Source of the DNA: CAVXTF01 sp963701375
Lineage (GTDB): Bacteria > Actinomycetota > Acidimicrobiia > Acidimicrobiales > CAVXTF01
NCBI GenBank assembly: GCA_963701375.1
Contig: CAVOZT010000004.1
Span: forward strand, 1,426,001 to 1,490,000
Length of the DNA: 64,000 nucleotides
Reading direction: 5' to 3'
Shown here: positions 45,415 through 55,040 of the stretch, in pieces
Position numbering within the stretch: the first letter of the stretch is position 1
How the letters are laid out: every line of letters starts with the position of its first letter
The notes under the pieces: generated by a model
Told to the model about the DNA's origin: nothing
Seen by the model: only the letters and a program-made list of their open reading frames with translations
Databases searched by the model: none
Made by a program: the position numbers and the translations under genes

Positions 45415-46934
45415 AGACGTCTCTAAAGGTGACGCTGCTCGTGACGGTGGGCATCGCGGTGATCGCCTTCTTCTCCACGGTGGCGGCGGGGTGGACTCCG
45501 AAGCTCGGGCTCGACCTGGCCGGAGGATTCCAGGCCACGTACAAGCCCGACATTGCGGTGTCTTCGGGCGAGATGCAGACGATCATCTCTATCCTCCAGA
45601 ACCGGATCGACGCTCTCGGTGTGTCGGGCGCCACGATCAACAGCCAGGGTGGCAATGTCGTCGTCCAGGTTCCGGGTCTCGCCAACCGCAATCAGCTTCT
45701 GAACACGATCCAGCAGACCGCCGAGCTCCTGTTCCGGCCCGTGCTCTGCGAAGCTCCGCCTTACGTGAAGAGCAAGAACCCGCCGACCGGCACGCCGACG
45801 TGCGGGTCCCAGTACATGCTCACGGCGGCGGCTCTCAACCTGAACAGCGCGGGCACCCCGCAGGGAAACGTGCCGCCTGACCCGGCTCTGGCCGCGTACC
45901 CGAGCACCGCCACGCCCGGGAACCCGACGCCGGACGTGGCTTCCAAGACCGTGCTCTTGGAAACCGGGGCGAACGCAGGATTCGGCGGCGAACGTCTCGT
46001 TCTCGGTCCCGCTCAGGTCGCGGGCAAGGAGATCACCTCCGCCCAGGCGACCTTCCAGAACTCGCAGTGGGTGGTGAACCTGAACCTGTCGGGGAAGGGG
46101 GGATCGCAGTGGGACACGCTCGCGCAGCAGCAGTTCCACACCTACATCGGGATGGACCTCGACGCCCAGGTGATCTCCGCACCGCTCACGCTTCCGGGGC
46201 AGGGCACTTTCACGAGTTTCGGCGGCAAGATCCAGATCTCGGGAAACTTCACCGAGTCGACCGCGAAGAGCCTGGCTCTAGATCTGCAGTTCGGTGCACT
46301 ACCGGTGACGCTCGGCGGCGGTCCCCACGGTGGTCCTCTGACCGAGACGAGCGTCTCTCCGACCCTCGGGAAGTCGTCGCTCAACGCCGGTCTCGCAGCC
46401 GGGATCGGGGGGCTGATACTCGTCCTTCTCTACACGATCTTCTATTACCGGGCGTTGGGAATAGTCGTGTTGACCGGCCTCGCGCTGACCGGCGCGTTGC
46501 TATGGGCGATCGTCTCCGCCCTCAGTCATTCGGGTTTGGACCTGACGCTAGACCTTTCCGGTGTCACGGGGTTGATCGTGTCGGTCGGTATAACCGTCGA
46601 CTCCTATATCGTTTATTTCGAACGATTAAAGGACGAGGCGCGCGCGGGTAGATCTGTGCGCAGCACGGTCAACCGTGCATTCCAGGGAGCATTCCGGACG
46701 GTTCTTGCTGCCGACCTTGTCTCTCTGATCGCGGCACTCACGCTCTATCTGCTCTCCGTCGGATCGGTCCGCGGATTCGCGTTCTTCCTCGGGCTCGCAA
46801 CGTTGCTCGACGTGTTTACGACGTACTTCTTCACGCGGCCTCTTGTCATCTGGCTCGGCCGCAACCGCAAGGTGACCGACGCGAGGTTCATCGGGATCGC
46901 CCGTGGTCTCGCAATGTCCTCGGAGCCGGCATGA
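45411..46934 (+). CDS. secD: Protein translocase subunit SecD
   Basis: 507 residues, six-helix RND-type membrane protein. N-terminal helix, then LGLDLAGGFQATYKP, the large periplasmic P1 region (IISILQNRIDALGVSG, VPGLANRNQLL), and the membrane block with SPTLGKSSLNAGLAAGIGG, SGVTGLIVSVGITVDSYIVYFERLKDE and FLGLATLLDVFTTYFFTRP. With SecF it uses the proton gradient to help proteins leave the Sec channel. The start is GTG 45411; secF overlaps by 4 bases. Confidence 0.94.
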   Translation: MKTSLKVTLLVTVGIAVIAFFSTVAAGWTPKLGLDLAGGFQATYKPDIAVSSGEMQTIISILQNRIDALGVSGATINSQGGNVVVQVPGLANRNQLLNTIQQTAELLFRPVLCEAPPYVKSKNPPTGTPTCGSQYMLTAAALNLNSAGTPQGNVPPDPALAAYPSTATPGNPTPDVASKTVLLETGANAGFGGERLVLGPAQVAGKEITSAQATFQNSQWVVNLNLSGKGGSQWDTLAQQQFHTYIGMDLDAQVISAPLTLPGQGTFTSFGGKIQISGNFTESTAKSLALDLQFGALPVTLGGGPHGGPLTETSVSPTLGKSSLNAGLAAGIGGLILVLLYTIFYYRALGIVVLTGLALTGALLWAIVSALSHSGLDLTLDLSGVTGLIVSVGITVDSYIVYFERLKDEARAGRSVRSTVNRAFQGAFRTVLAADLVSLIAALTLYLLSVGSVRGFAFFLGLATLLDVFTTYFFTRPLVIWLGRNRKVTDARFIGIARGLAMSSEPA

Positions 46935-48334
46935 CGACCGTCGCGGCACCTCCCGGCGCTCCCACCAAGCGACCGAATGCGCTGATCCGGCTCTACAGGG
47001 GTGAGACGTCGTTCGACTTCGTCGGTCGGCGCAAGGTGTGGTACCTGATCTCCGCCGTGATCATCGTCGCCGGACTGGTGTCGCTCACGACCCGCGGCTT
47101 CAACCTGGGGATCGACTTCAAAGGCGGGACGGAGTGGCAGGTCCCCGCCCACGGGTTGTCCATATCGACCGTCACTAAGGCGGTGCAGGCCGCCGGGGTG
47201 CCTCAACCAGTGATTCAGGAGCTCGGCGCCGGGGGCAACGCGACGATCGCTGTCCAGGGCGACCTGTCGAGTCTCTCGGGCGCACAGCACCAGGTGGTCA
47301 CCAACAAGGTCGTCGCCGTTCTCGCGAGCCTCTCGCACACGTCCCAGTCGAACGTGGCCGTAACGGACGTCGGGCCCACATGGGGGTCCCAGATAACGAA
47401 GAAAGCGCTCATAGCGGTCATCGTCTTCTTCATCGTGGTGGTGCTCTACATCTCGTTCCGTTTCGAGTGGAAGATGGCTCTGGCCGCCCTGATCGCGGTG
47501 ATCCACGACCTGTTGATCACGGCAGGGATCTACTCGCTGTTCGGATTCCAGGTGACCCCGGACACCGTGATCGCGATCCTCACGATCCTCGGTTACTCGC
47601 TGTACGACACCGTCGTCGTCTTCGACCGGATCAGAGAATCGACGAGGGGGCTCGGCGCGTCGGGCCGCATGACGTACCAGGACGTCGTCAACCTGTCGAT
47701 GAACCAGGTGCTCGCCCGGTCGATCAACACCTCGCTCGTCGCCATCTTGCCGGTGCTCTCCGTGTTGGTGATCGGTGCGGAACTGCTCGGAGCGACGACG
47801 TTGCAGTACTTCGGTCTCGCGCTGGTGATCGGCCTCACGTCGGGTGCGTATTCTTCGATCTTCATCGCCTCGCCGATTCTCTCCCAGCTGAAAGAGCGCG
47901 AGCCCCGTTACGTCAACATCCGCCAGAAGCTGGCGAACCGCGATACACGCGTCGGCCTTCTCACGCCGGCGGCTGCGGCCGCCATGTCCGGCACATCCGA
48001 CGTGACGCGGCGATCAGCGACGCGGCCGGTGGCTAAGAAGCAGAGCGGAACGATCCGGCCGGCAGCGCGTACCGGCGCCCGCGCCGCACAGCCGGTGGTA
48101 CGGCGTCAAGGTGGCTCGACGGCGGACGGGGGTGCTGCCGAGCTCGCCGGTGACGGCGTCGGCGCGCCCGACGGACTCGCTACGAACGGCGGCGCCCCGG
48201 GCGTTGCAGGACAGGCCCGTACGGGTGCAGGCGCAGCTCGGACCGGTGGATCCCGCACCCAGGGAGGGTCGTCCGCCCGTCGTCCGCCGCCGCGCCCTCG
48301 GAAGGGTAAGGGCAAAGGCGGTAGGCGGCGCTGA
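46931..48334 (+). CDS. secF: Protein translocase subunit SecF with long basic C-terminal tail
   Basis: 467 residues. SecF core: KVWYLISAVIIVAGLVSL first helix, LGIDFKGGTEWQV, then the five remaining helices with ILTILGYSLYDTVVVFDRIRE and NQVLARSINTSLVAILPVL. From about residue 335 there is a tail of some 130 residues rich in Gly, Ala, Arg and Thr, ending in a run of basic residues; this is well beyond the usual length and probably faces the cytoplasm. It completes the yajC-secD-secF unit. Confidence 0.93.
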   Translation: MTTVAAPPGAPTKRPNALIRLYRGETSFDFVGRRKVWYLISAVIIVAGLVSLTTRGFNLGIDFKGGTEWQVPAHGLSISTVTKAVQAAGVPQPVIQELGAGGNATIAVQGDLSSLSGAQHQVVTNKVVAVLASLSHTSQSNVAVTDVGPTWGSQITKKALIAVIVFFIVVVLYISFRFEWKMALAALIAVIHDLLITAGIYSLFGFQVTPDTVIAILTILGYSLYDTVVVFDRIRESTRGLGASGRMTYQDVVNLSMNQVLARSINTSLVAILPVLSVLVIGAELLGATTLQYFGLALVIGLTSGAYSSIFIASPILSQLKEREPRYVNIRQKLANRDTRVGLLTPAAAAAMSGTSDVTRRSATRPVAKKQSGTIRPAARTGARAAQPVVRRQGGSTADGGAAELAGDGVGAPDGLATNGGAPGVAGQARTGAGAARTGGSRTQGGSSARRPPPRPRKGKGKGGRRR

Positions 48335-48412
48335 GCCCCAGATCGGTCGTCCGAGCGGTCGATCAGCAGGTCATTGGCTCTGACCAGGCCCTACGGCGGG
48401 TAATTTGAAGGG

Positions 48413-50662
48413 ATGGTAACCCTCGAGCGCTCGGCTGCGTCGCCACGCAAGGTGGCAGGTCTAGAGGGCCTCTTGGGTGCGGTCCTCGAGCGGCTCGAGG
48501 CGCGTCCTTCCGGTCTCGACGCGGAGGGCCGCGACCTGGTGGTGCGTGCGTGCCACCTCGCTGACGAGGTCCACCGCGGGCAGGTGCGTCGCTCGGGCGA
48601 GCCTTACGTAACCCACCCGCTCGCCGTCGCAGGCATCGTGGCCCACCTGGGCCTCGACCCGCGGTCCGTCGCCGCAGCGATCCTCCACGACGCGGTCGAG
48701 GACACCGGATTGTCGCTCGAGGAGGTCGAGCAGCGCTTCGGCCCCGAGGTGTCGGCGATCGTCGACGGCGTAACCAAGCTCGACAGGCTCCAGTTCGACT
48801 CGAAGGAAGCCCAGCAGGCCGCGACGGTCCGCAAGATGCTCATCGCGATGGCGAGCGACTGGCGCGTCCTCGTGATCAAGCTCGCCGACCGGCTGCACAA
48901 CATGCGGACGATCGCCGTGATGCCGGAGTGGAAGCAGCGCAGGACCGCGCAGGAGACGCTCGACATCTACGCGCCGCTCGCTCACCGTCTCGGCATCCAG
49001 GAGCTGAAATGGCAGCTCGAGGACCTCGCGTTCGCGACGCTGCACCCGAAGCAGTACGCCGAGATCGAGCAGATGGTCGCGGTCCGCGACCCGGAGCGCG
49101 ACGAGTACCTGGCGCGCGTGCTCGTGGCGGTGCGCGACCGGCTCTCGGGCTCAGGGGTGGGCGCGGAGGTGACCGGGCGCCCGAAGCACCACTGGAGCAT
49201 CTACGAGAAAATGGTCGTGAGGGGCAAGGAATTCGCCGACATCTACGACCTCGTTGGGATCCGCGTCGTGGTCGGCTCAGAAAAGGACTGCTGGGCCGCG
49301 CTCGGGTCGATCCACGCGATATGGAGTCCCGTTCAAGGGCGGTTCAAGGACTACATAAACAGCCCGAAGTTCAACCTCTACCAGTCGCTTCACACGACGG
49401 TCGTCGGTCTCGAAGGCAAGCCCATCGAGGTGCAGATACGCACCCAGGAGATGCACCGGCGAGCGGAGTACGGCATCGCGGCCCACTGGGGGTACAAGGC
49501 TCAGGCGACGGTCGCCGGCGGAGCCGCGGCGTCGACCGAGATGGCGTGGCTCCAGCGGATCGTGGACTGGCAGGCCGACACCGTCGACCCGTTCGAGTTC
49601 CTCGAGACCCTGAAGCTCGATCTCGATCAGGACGAGGTGTACGTGTTCACGCCGAAGGGAAAGGTGATCGCCCTCCCGGCGCGTTCGACTCCCGTCGACT
49701 TCGCGTACGCAATCCACACCGAGGTCGGGCACCACTGCATCGGCGGCAAGGTGAACGGCAGGCTCGTCCCGCTCGACACGCCGCTCTCCTCGGCGGACAC
49801 GGTTGAGATCATCACCTCCAAGGTTCCTTCTGCGGGGCCGTCACGCGACTGGCTGCAGATCGTCGCCTCCCCGAGGGCGCGCAACAAGATCCGGCAGTGG
49901 TTCAGCCGTGAGCGCCGCGAGGACGCGATCGAAAACGGGCGCGAGGAGCTGACAAAAGCCCTTCGCCGCGAAGGCCTGCCCACCCAGAAGCAGGTGACCG
50001 CAGGCGCGCTCGACCGCCTGGCCGCCACCATGAGCTACATCGACACCGACGCACTCTTCGCCGCCGTGGGCGAAGGGCACGTCTCGGCGCGCTCGATTGC
50101 ACAACGGGTGGCGAGGGAGCTTCGCGGGGGCGACAACGAGGAGCAGCTGCCGACGACCGTCCGGCCTAACTCGACGGACGTGCGTACCCGACGTGACGCC
50201 CGGGTCGGCGTCTACGTGGAGGGCCTCGACGACGTAATGGTGAGGCTCTCGGGGTGCTGCACCCCAGTCCCCGGCGACGAGATCGTCGGGTTCGTCACTC
50301 GAGGCCGGGGAGTGAGCGTGCACAGGGCCGATTGCGCGAACGCTCTCGCGCTTGCTACCGGTGAGCGCGAGAGGCTCATCGAGGTGGAGTGGGACAGGGG
50401 AGGCAAGTCGTCCTTCCTTGCGAGCATCGAGGTCATGGCCTTCGACCGGGCGAGCCTGCTTGCAGACGTGACGCGCGCCGTGTCCGAGCACCACCTGAAC
50501 ATCGTGTCGTCGTCGAGCCAGACCGCTGCGGACAGGGTGAGCCGCATGCGGTTCGACGTCGAGCTCGCCGACCTGGCGCATCTCGAGTCGCTTCTCGGAT
50601 CGCTGAAGCGTCTGGACAGCGTCTTCGACGCGTACCGATCGCTTCCCGGTCGCCGGGCGTAG
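48413..50662 (+). CDS. rel: Bifunctional (p)ppGpp synthetase/hydrolase
   Basis: 749 residues. The HD hydrolase domain has YVTHPLAVAGIVAHLGL and AAILHDAVEDTGLSLEE. The synthetase domain has GRPKHHWSIYEKM, FADIYDLVGIRVVV, FNLYQSLHTTVVGL and PIEVQIRTQEMHRRAEYGIA. A TGS domain (VYVFTPKGKVIALPARSTPVDFA) and a C-terminal ACT domain follow. The intact HD motifs imply both synthesis and breakdown of the alarmone. A TAATTT six bases before the ATG (48401-48406) could be a -10 box of a leaderless transcript, but no clear -35 is seen. Confidence 0.94.
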   Translation: MVTLERSAASPRKVAGLEGLLGAVLERLEARPSGLDAEGRDLVVRACHLADEVHRGQVRRSGEPYVTHPLAVAGIVAHLGLDPRSVAAAILHDAVEDTGLSLEEVEQRFGPEVSAIVDGVTKLDRLQFDSKEAQQAATVRKMLIAMASDWRVLVIKLADRLHNMRTIAVMPEWKQRRTAQETLDIYAPLAHRLGIQELKWQLEDLAFATLHPKQYAEIEQMVAVRDPERDEYLARVLVAVRDRLSGSGVGAEVTGRPKHHWSIYEKMVVRGKEFADIYDLVGIRVVVGSEKDCWAALGSIHAIWSPVQGRFKDYINSPKFNLYQSLHTTVVGLEGKPIEVQIRTQEMHRRAEYGIAAHWGYKAQATVAGGAAASTEMAWLQRIVDWQADTVDPFEFLETLKLDLDQDEVYVFTPKGKVIALPARSTPVDFAYAIHTEVGHHCIGGKVNGRLVPLDTPLSSADTVEIITSKVPSAGPSRDWLQIVASPRARNKIRQWFSRERREDAIENGREELTKALRREGLPTQKQVTAGALDRLAATMSYIDTDALFAAVGEGHVSARSIAQRVARELRGGDNEEQLPTTVRPNSTDVRTRRDARVGVYVEGLDDVMVRLSGCCTPVPGDEIVGFVTRGRGVSVHRADCANALALATGERERLIEVEWDRGGKSSFLASIEVMAFDRASLLADVTRAVSEHHLNIVSSSSQTAADRVSRMRFDVELADLAHLESLLGSLKRLDSVFDAYRSLPGRRA

Positions 50663-50672
50663 GCGCAAGCCA

Positions 50673-51935
50673 GTGCCGGAGATGGCGCCTGTGCGCGCCT
50701 TGAAGGGGATGAAGGACGTCTTGTGGCCGGCCTCTTACCGCTGGGAGGAACTGGTCGCCACGTTCACCGGTCTTGCACAGAACGCCGGGTACGGGCTCGT
50801 TCTCTCACCGGTGCTCGAAGAGGCGCGCCTGTTCCACCGCGGTTTCGGTGACGAGAGCGAGGTCGTGACGAAGGAAATGTACGAGTTCGACGACCGGGAC
50901 CGCCGGCGCCTCGCATTGAGGCCCGAAGGGACCGCGCCGGTCGTACGCGTGTTCATCGAGCACCATCCGGTCGTCCCGTGGAAGGCGTGGTACGTCACGC
51001 CCGCCTTCCGCCACGAGCAGCCTCAGGCGGGCCGTTTCAGGCAGCACCACCAGTTGGGCGTCGAGGTGATCGGAAGCGAGGACCCCGATCTCGACGTCGA
51101 GGTCGTCGCGCTCGCCGCCTCGCTGTACCGGGCGCTAGGCCTTAAGCGTGTCGCGCTCGCGGTGAACTCGATGGGTTGCGCAGACTGCCGCGCCGGCTAC
51201 GTGGAGGCGTTGCGCGCATATCTTCTCGAGCACCGCGACGAGCTCTGCGACGAGCACCGCGACAAGCTCGACAGGCCATTGCGGGTGCTCGACTGCAAGA
51301 GGCCCGAATGCCGTCGGGTGACCGAGAACGCGCCGAAACTCGTCGACTGGCTCGACGAGGCCTGCGCCGCGCACTTCGCCAGGTTCAACTCGGGTCTCGA
51401 CTCACTCGGCATCGAGCACCACCTCGAGCCTCGGCTGGTGAGGGGCTTCGACTACTACACGCGCACGACGTTCGAATTCAACGCCGAGGCTCTGGACGCG
51501 GCGCAGAACGCGGTCGGTGGCGGTGGGCGCTATGACGGTCTCGTCGAGCAGCTGGGCGGGCCGGCAACCCCGGCCATCGGGTTCGGGATCGGGATTGAGC
51601 GGTTGCTTCTCGCGTGCGACGCGGAAGGCTGCTTCGATGTAGCGCCGCCACCGCTGGACGCGTTCGTCGTGGACCTGACCGGGGGAGAAGCGGCACGCGA
51701 TCTCTGCGAGGACCTCCGGCGTGCCGGCCTTGGTGCAGATCGCGCCTTCGATCACAGATCGCCGAAGGCCCAGATGCGGCTCGCCGATCGTTCGGGCGCG
51801 CGCATCGCGGTGATCGTGGGACCGGAGGAGCTGGCCGCCGGCGAGGTGACGTTCCGCGAGCTGCGAGCGGGAGGACCGGAGAGGCGCGTCGGGCGGTCCG
51901 ATCTCGTTGCTGCCCTGGAAGGAACACGAGCGTGA
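50673..51935 (+). CDS. hisS: Histidyl-tRNA synthetase
   Basis: 420 residues. Class II core: LKGMKDVLWPASYRWEELV start, LALRPEGTAPVVRVFIEH, motif 2 FRHEQPQAGRFRQHHQLGVEV, histidine-binding LVRGFDYYTRTTFEF and motif 3 AIGFGIGIERLLLA, with a C-terminal anticodon domain. The start is GTG 50673, ten bases after rel. It ends overlapping the GTG of aspS. Confidence 0.95.
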   Translation: MPEMAPVRALKGMKDVLWPASYRWEELVATFTGLAQNAGYGLVLSPVLEEARLFHRGFGDESEVVTKEMYEFDDRDRRRLALRPEGTAPVVRVFIEHHPVVPWKAWYVTPAFRHEQPQAGRFRQHHQLGVEVIGSEDPDLDVEVVALAASLYRALGLKRVALAVNSMGCADCRAGYVEALRAYLLEHRDELCDEHRDKLDRPLRVLDCKRPECRRVTENAPKLVDWLDEACAAHFARFNSGLDSLGIEHHLEPRLVRGFDYYTRTTFEFNAEALDAAQNAVGGGGRYDGLVEQLGGPATPAIGFGIGIERLLLACDAEGCFDVAPPPLDAFVVDLTGGEAARDLCEDLRRAGLGADRAFDHRSPKAQMRLADRSGARIAVIVGPEELAAGEVTFRELRAGGPERRVGRSDLVAALEGTRA

Positions 51936-53677
51936 GCGCCACGTCGATGCGGACCCACCTCTGCGGCGAGCTCCGGATCGCAGACGTTGGAGAGCGGGTG
52001 AGGCTGTGTGGTTGGATGGCGAGCCGGCGCGAGCACGGAGAACACCTTGCGTTCGTGGACCTTCGTGACTTTTCGGGCGTGACCCAGTGCGTGGTCGACG
52101 GTTCCGTGGACGTCCGGCCCGAGTGGGTGCTGCAGGTCGAAGGGACCGTGAGGCGTCGCCCCGAAGGGCACGACAACGATGTGCTCGCGACGGGTGAAGT
52201 GGAGCTCGGCGACTGCGAGGTGGAGATACTGGCCAAGGCCGAGCCCCCGCCGTTTCCGACCGACGACAGGTCGGACATCGACGAGGCCGTGCGTCTCCGT
52301 TACCGATACGTAGACCTCCGCCGCCCGCGCATGCAGGCCAATCTCCGCTTGAGGGCCCGGGTTCTCGCGGCCATGCGCGTGTCGATGGTGCGGCAGGGGT
52401 TCGTAGAGGTCGAGACACCGCTTCTTTGGACCCCGACCCCAGAGGGAGCGCGGGAGTTCGCCGTACCGTCACGCCTGCACCCCGGTGACTTCTACGTTCT
52501 GCCGCAGAGCCCGCAGATCGCGAAGCAGCTCTTGATGGTGTCGGGATTCGATCGCTACTTCCAGATCGCGCGCTGCATGCGCGACGAGGACCTGAGGGCC
52601 GACCGGCAGTTCGAGTTCAGCCAACTCGACATAGAGATGTCGTTCGCAGGGCCCGACGAGGTCCAGGCAGCCATCAACGACGCGGTCCTCGAGTCAACCG
52701 AGGCGGCGACGGGTGAGCGACCCGGCGAGGTCGAGCGGATGACGTGGCGCCAGGCGATGGAGCGTTTCGGGAGCGACAAGCCGGACCTGCGTTTCGGCAT
52801 GGAGCTGGTCGACCTCGACGCAGTGCTCGAAAGGTCCGGGATAAGGGCATTCGAAGCACCGACGAGAAGGGGGATCAGGGTTCCTGGCGGAGCAAAGTTC
52901 GCGCGCAATCGACTCGACGGCCTGGTCGAGCGCGCCATCTCGCTGGGTGCGAAGGGACTCGCGTGGTTCAAGGTGGGTGCTCTGGAGCCCGAGGTGGAGC
53001 TCTCGTCGCCTCTCGACAGGTTCTTCGACGATGCGACGAGGTCTGCGTTTGTGAAGACCATGAACGCAGAGTCCGGCGACCTTCTGCTGGTCGTCGCAGA
53101 CGAGTGGCGCAAAGCCTGCTCGGTTCTCGGGCAGTTGCGCGCGGACCTGGGACGAACACCACCCGGGACCGGCCCCAAACGCTTCTTGTGGGTCACCGAG
53201 TTCCCCATGTTCGAGGGTCTCGACGAATCGGGTCGTCCGATCGCCCAGCATCACCCCTTCACGATGCCGCACCCCGACGACATCGCTTTGATGCAGAGCG
53301 ATCCGTTGGCCATCCGCTCCGCCGCCTACGACCTGGTGCTGAACGGGTGGGAGCTCGGATCCGGGTCCGTTCGTATTCACCGCGAGGACATCCAGCGTCT
53401 CGTCTTCGACGCGCTCGGGATCACACCGGTCGAAGCAGAGGCGCGATTCGGCTTCTTGCTCGGTGCGTTCCGCTACGGCGCTCCTCCGCACGCGGGGTTC
53501 GCGGTAGGGGTCGACCGGTTCGTCGCCCTGCTCGCCGGCGAGGAGAACATCCGGGAGGTAATCGCCTTTCCGAAGACGCAGTCGGGCGCCGACCTGATGA
53601 CCGGTGCGCCGCGCCCGCTCGCTGCGGAGGCGCTGAGGGAGCTGCACCTCCAGCCGCGGCGCCAGGTCCCTGACTGA
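51932..53677 (+). CDS. aspS: Aspartyl-tRNA synthetase
   Basis: 581 residues. N-terminal OB-fold anticodon domain (RTHLCGELRIADVGERVRLCGW), class II motifs VEVETPLLWTPTPEGAREF, FQIARCMRDEDLRADRQFEF, the bacterial insert domain, and motif 3 near GVDRFVALLAGEENIREVIAF. The stretch around RQFEFSQLD differs from the more usual RQPEFTQLD. The start GTG 51932 overlaps the hisS stop as GTGA; readings that begin further upstream run through hisS in another frame. Confidence 0.94.
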   Translation: MSATSMRTHLCGELRIADVGERVRLCGWMASRREHGEHLAFVDLRDFSGVTQCVVDGSVDVRPEWVLQVEGTVRRRPEGHDNDVLATGEVELGDCEVEILAKAEPPPFPTDDRSDIDEAVRLRYRYVDLRRPRMQANLRLRARVLAAMRVSMVRQGFVEVETPLLWTPTPEGAREFAVPSRLHPGDFYVLPQSPQIAKQLLMVSGFDRYFQIARCMRDEDLRADRQFEFSQLDIEMSFAGPDEVQAAINDAVLESTEAATGERPGEVERMTWRQAMERFGSDKPDLRFGMELVDLDAVLERSGIRAFEAPTRRGIRVPGGAKFARNRLDGLVERAISLGAKGLAWFKVGALEPEVELSSPLDRFFDDATRSAFVKTMNAESGDLLLVVADEWRKACSVLGQLRADLGRTPPGTGPKRFLWVTEFPMFEGLDESGRPIAQHHPFTMPHPDDIALMQSDPLAIRSAAYDLVLNGWELGSGSVRIHREDIQRLVFDALGITPVEAEARFGFLLGAFRYGAPPHAGFAVGVDRFVALLAGEENIREVIAFPKTQSGADLMTGAPRPLAAEALRELHLQPRRQVPD

Positions 53678-53678
53678 C

Positions 53679-55040
53679 ATGGCGACGGCCCGCGGCGGAG
53701 TCCGCAGTTCGGGCACGGGGCGACACACGCGATCAGACGGTGGCGACCTGTTCCAGGCGGCGGCCGCTTCTACTTTGCAGTCGACGGGTCCGCTCGCCGC
53801 GAGATTGAGGCCGAAGACGCTCGACGAGGTGATCGGCCAGAAACACCTCGTCGCCCCCGGCGCGCCGTTGCGGGCACTGGTCGAGCAGGACCGCGTCACC
53901 TCGGCCATCTTGTGGGGCCCGCCGGGGTCGGGGAAGACGACGCTCGCTCTCGCAGTCGCGGAGCACAGCGCCAAGGAATTCGTGACGTTGCAGGCGGTGA
54001 GCGCCGGCGTTGCCGACGTGCGCGAGGCCGTCTCGCAGGCCCGCGTACTCCTGGGCGAGCACAGGAGGGGCACGATCCTCTTCATCGACGAGGTCCACCG
54101 GTTCAACCGCGGCCAGCAAGATGCACTGTTGCCGGCGGTCGAAGCCGGTCTGGTCGTCCTGATAGGGGCGACGACCGAGAACCCCTACTTCAGCGTCAAC
54201 TCGCCTCTTCTGAGCCGCTCCACGCTCTGGCGCCTCTACCCGCTCAACGACGACGACATACGCGAAGTCGTCGCGAGAGGACTCGCCGCCGAGGGAACCA
54301 CCGCCGAGGAAGCGGCCGTCGACGAGCTCGTTTCGGTGGCGGACGGGGACGCACGCGCCGCGCTCGGAACCCTCGAGATCGCGATCGCGCTCGCTCAAGG
54401 ACGCGCGGTGGCGTCGTCGGACGTTGAAAAGGCGCGTGCGGGCCGGTTGGTGCACCACGGCCGCGACGACCACTACGACATGGTGAGCGCGCTCATAAAG
54501 TCGATCAGGGGGTCCGATCCTGATGCCGGGCTGTACTGGCTCGCGCGCATGCTCGAGGCGGGGTCGGATCCGCGATTCGTGGCACGCCGCCTCGTCATCC
54601 TCGCAAGCGAGGACGTCGGCATGGCCGACCCCACGGCGCTCGTCGTGGCGGACGCGGCCGCCAGGGCCGTCGAGTTCGTCGGTCTGCCGGAAGCGCAGCT
54701 CAACCTGGCCCAGGCGGTGATTCACCTTGCGGTAGCTGAGAAATCGAACAGGGTCACCACCGCGTTGGGGCGTGCGCTCGAAGATGTTCGCAGAGGCCCG
54801 AGAGCTGACGTGCCCACACATCTCCGCGACTCGCACTACGCGGGGGCCGCGGCCCTCGGTCACGGGAAGGGTTACGTATACCCTCACGACGACCCGAAGG
54901 CGTGGGTCCGCCAGGAGTACCGGCCGCCTGAGGTGCGAGGGCACGCCTACTACGAGCCGAGCTCCCACGGCGAGGAAGCCCGCATCGCACGTCGATTGGA
55001 GCAGCTGAGATCAGGGGTCGAGCCGGAGCCACCTAAATGA
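53679..55040 (+). CDS. rarA: Replication-associated recombination protein A (RarA/MgsA AAA ATPase)
   Basis: 453 residues. GPLAARLRPKTLDEVIGQKHL at the start of the core, P-loop LWGPPGSGKTTLALA, Walker B ILFIDEVHRFNRGQQDALLP, GATTENPYFSVNSPLLSRS, and the C-terminal tetramerisation region with SEDVGMADPTALVVADAA. It acts at stalled replication forks. In M. tuberculosis I recall the homologue also lying between aspS and alaS. It is followed directly by the secreted protease gene (ATGA overlap). Confidence 0.93.
   Translation: MATARGGVRSSGTGRHTRSDGGDLFQAAAASTLQSTGPLAARLRPKTLDEVIGQKHLVAPGAPLRALVEQDRVTSAILWGPPGSGKTTLALAVAEHSAKEFVTLQAVSAGVADVREAVSQARVLLGEHRRGTILFIDEVHRFNRGQQDALLPAVEAGLVVLIGATTENPYFSVNSPLLSRSTLWRLYPLNDDDIREVVARGLAAEGTTAEEAAVDELVSVADGDARAALGTLEIAIALAQGRAVASSDVEKARAGRLVHHGRDDHYDMVSALIKSIRGSDPDAGLYWLARMLEAGSDPRFVARRLVILASEDVGMADPTALVVADAAARAVEFVGLPEAQLNLAQAVIHLAVAEKSNRVTTALGRALEDVRRGPRADVPTHLRDSHYAGAAALGHGKGYVYPHDDPKAWVRQEYRPPEVRGHAYYEPSSHGEEARIARRLEQLRSGVEPEPPK

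Noticed and set aside
48401..48406. TAATTT six bases before the rel ATG as a leaderless promoter
   Set aside because: The position is attractive, but no convincing -35 hexamer is present, so it is not listed as a feature.
52694..54106. Open minus-strand frames opposite aspS and rarA
   Set aside because: No recognisable domain, and both plus-strand genes have complete motifs throughout.
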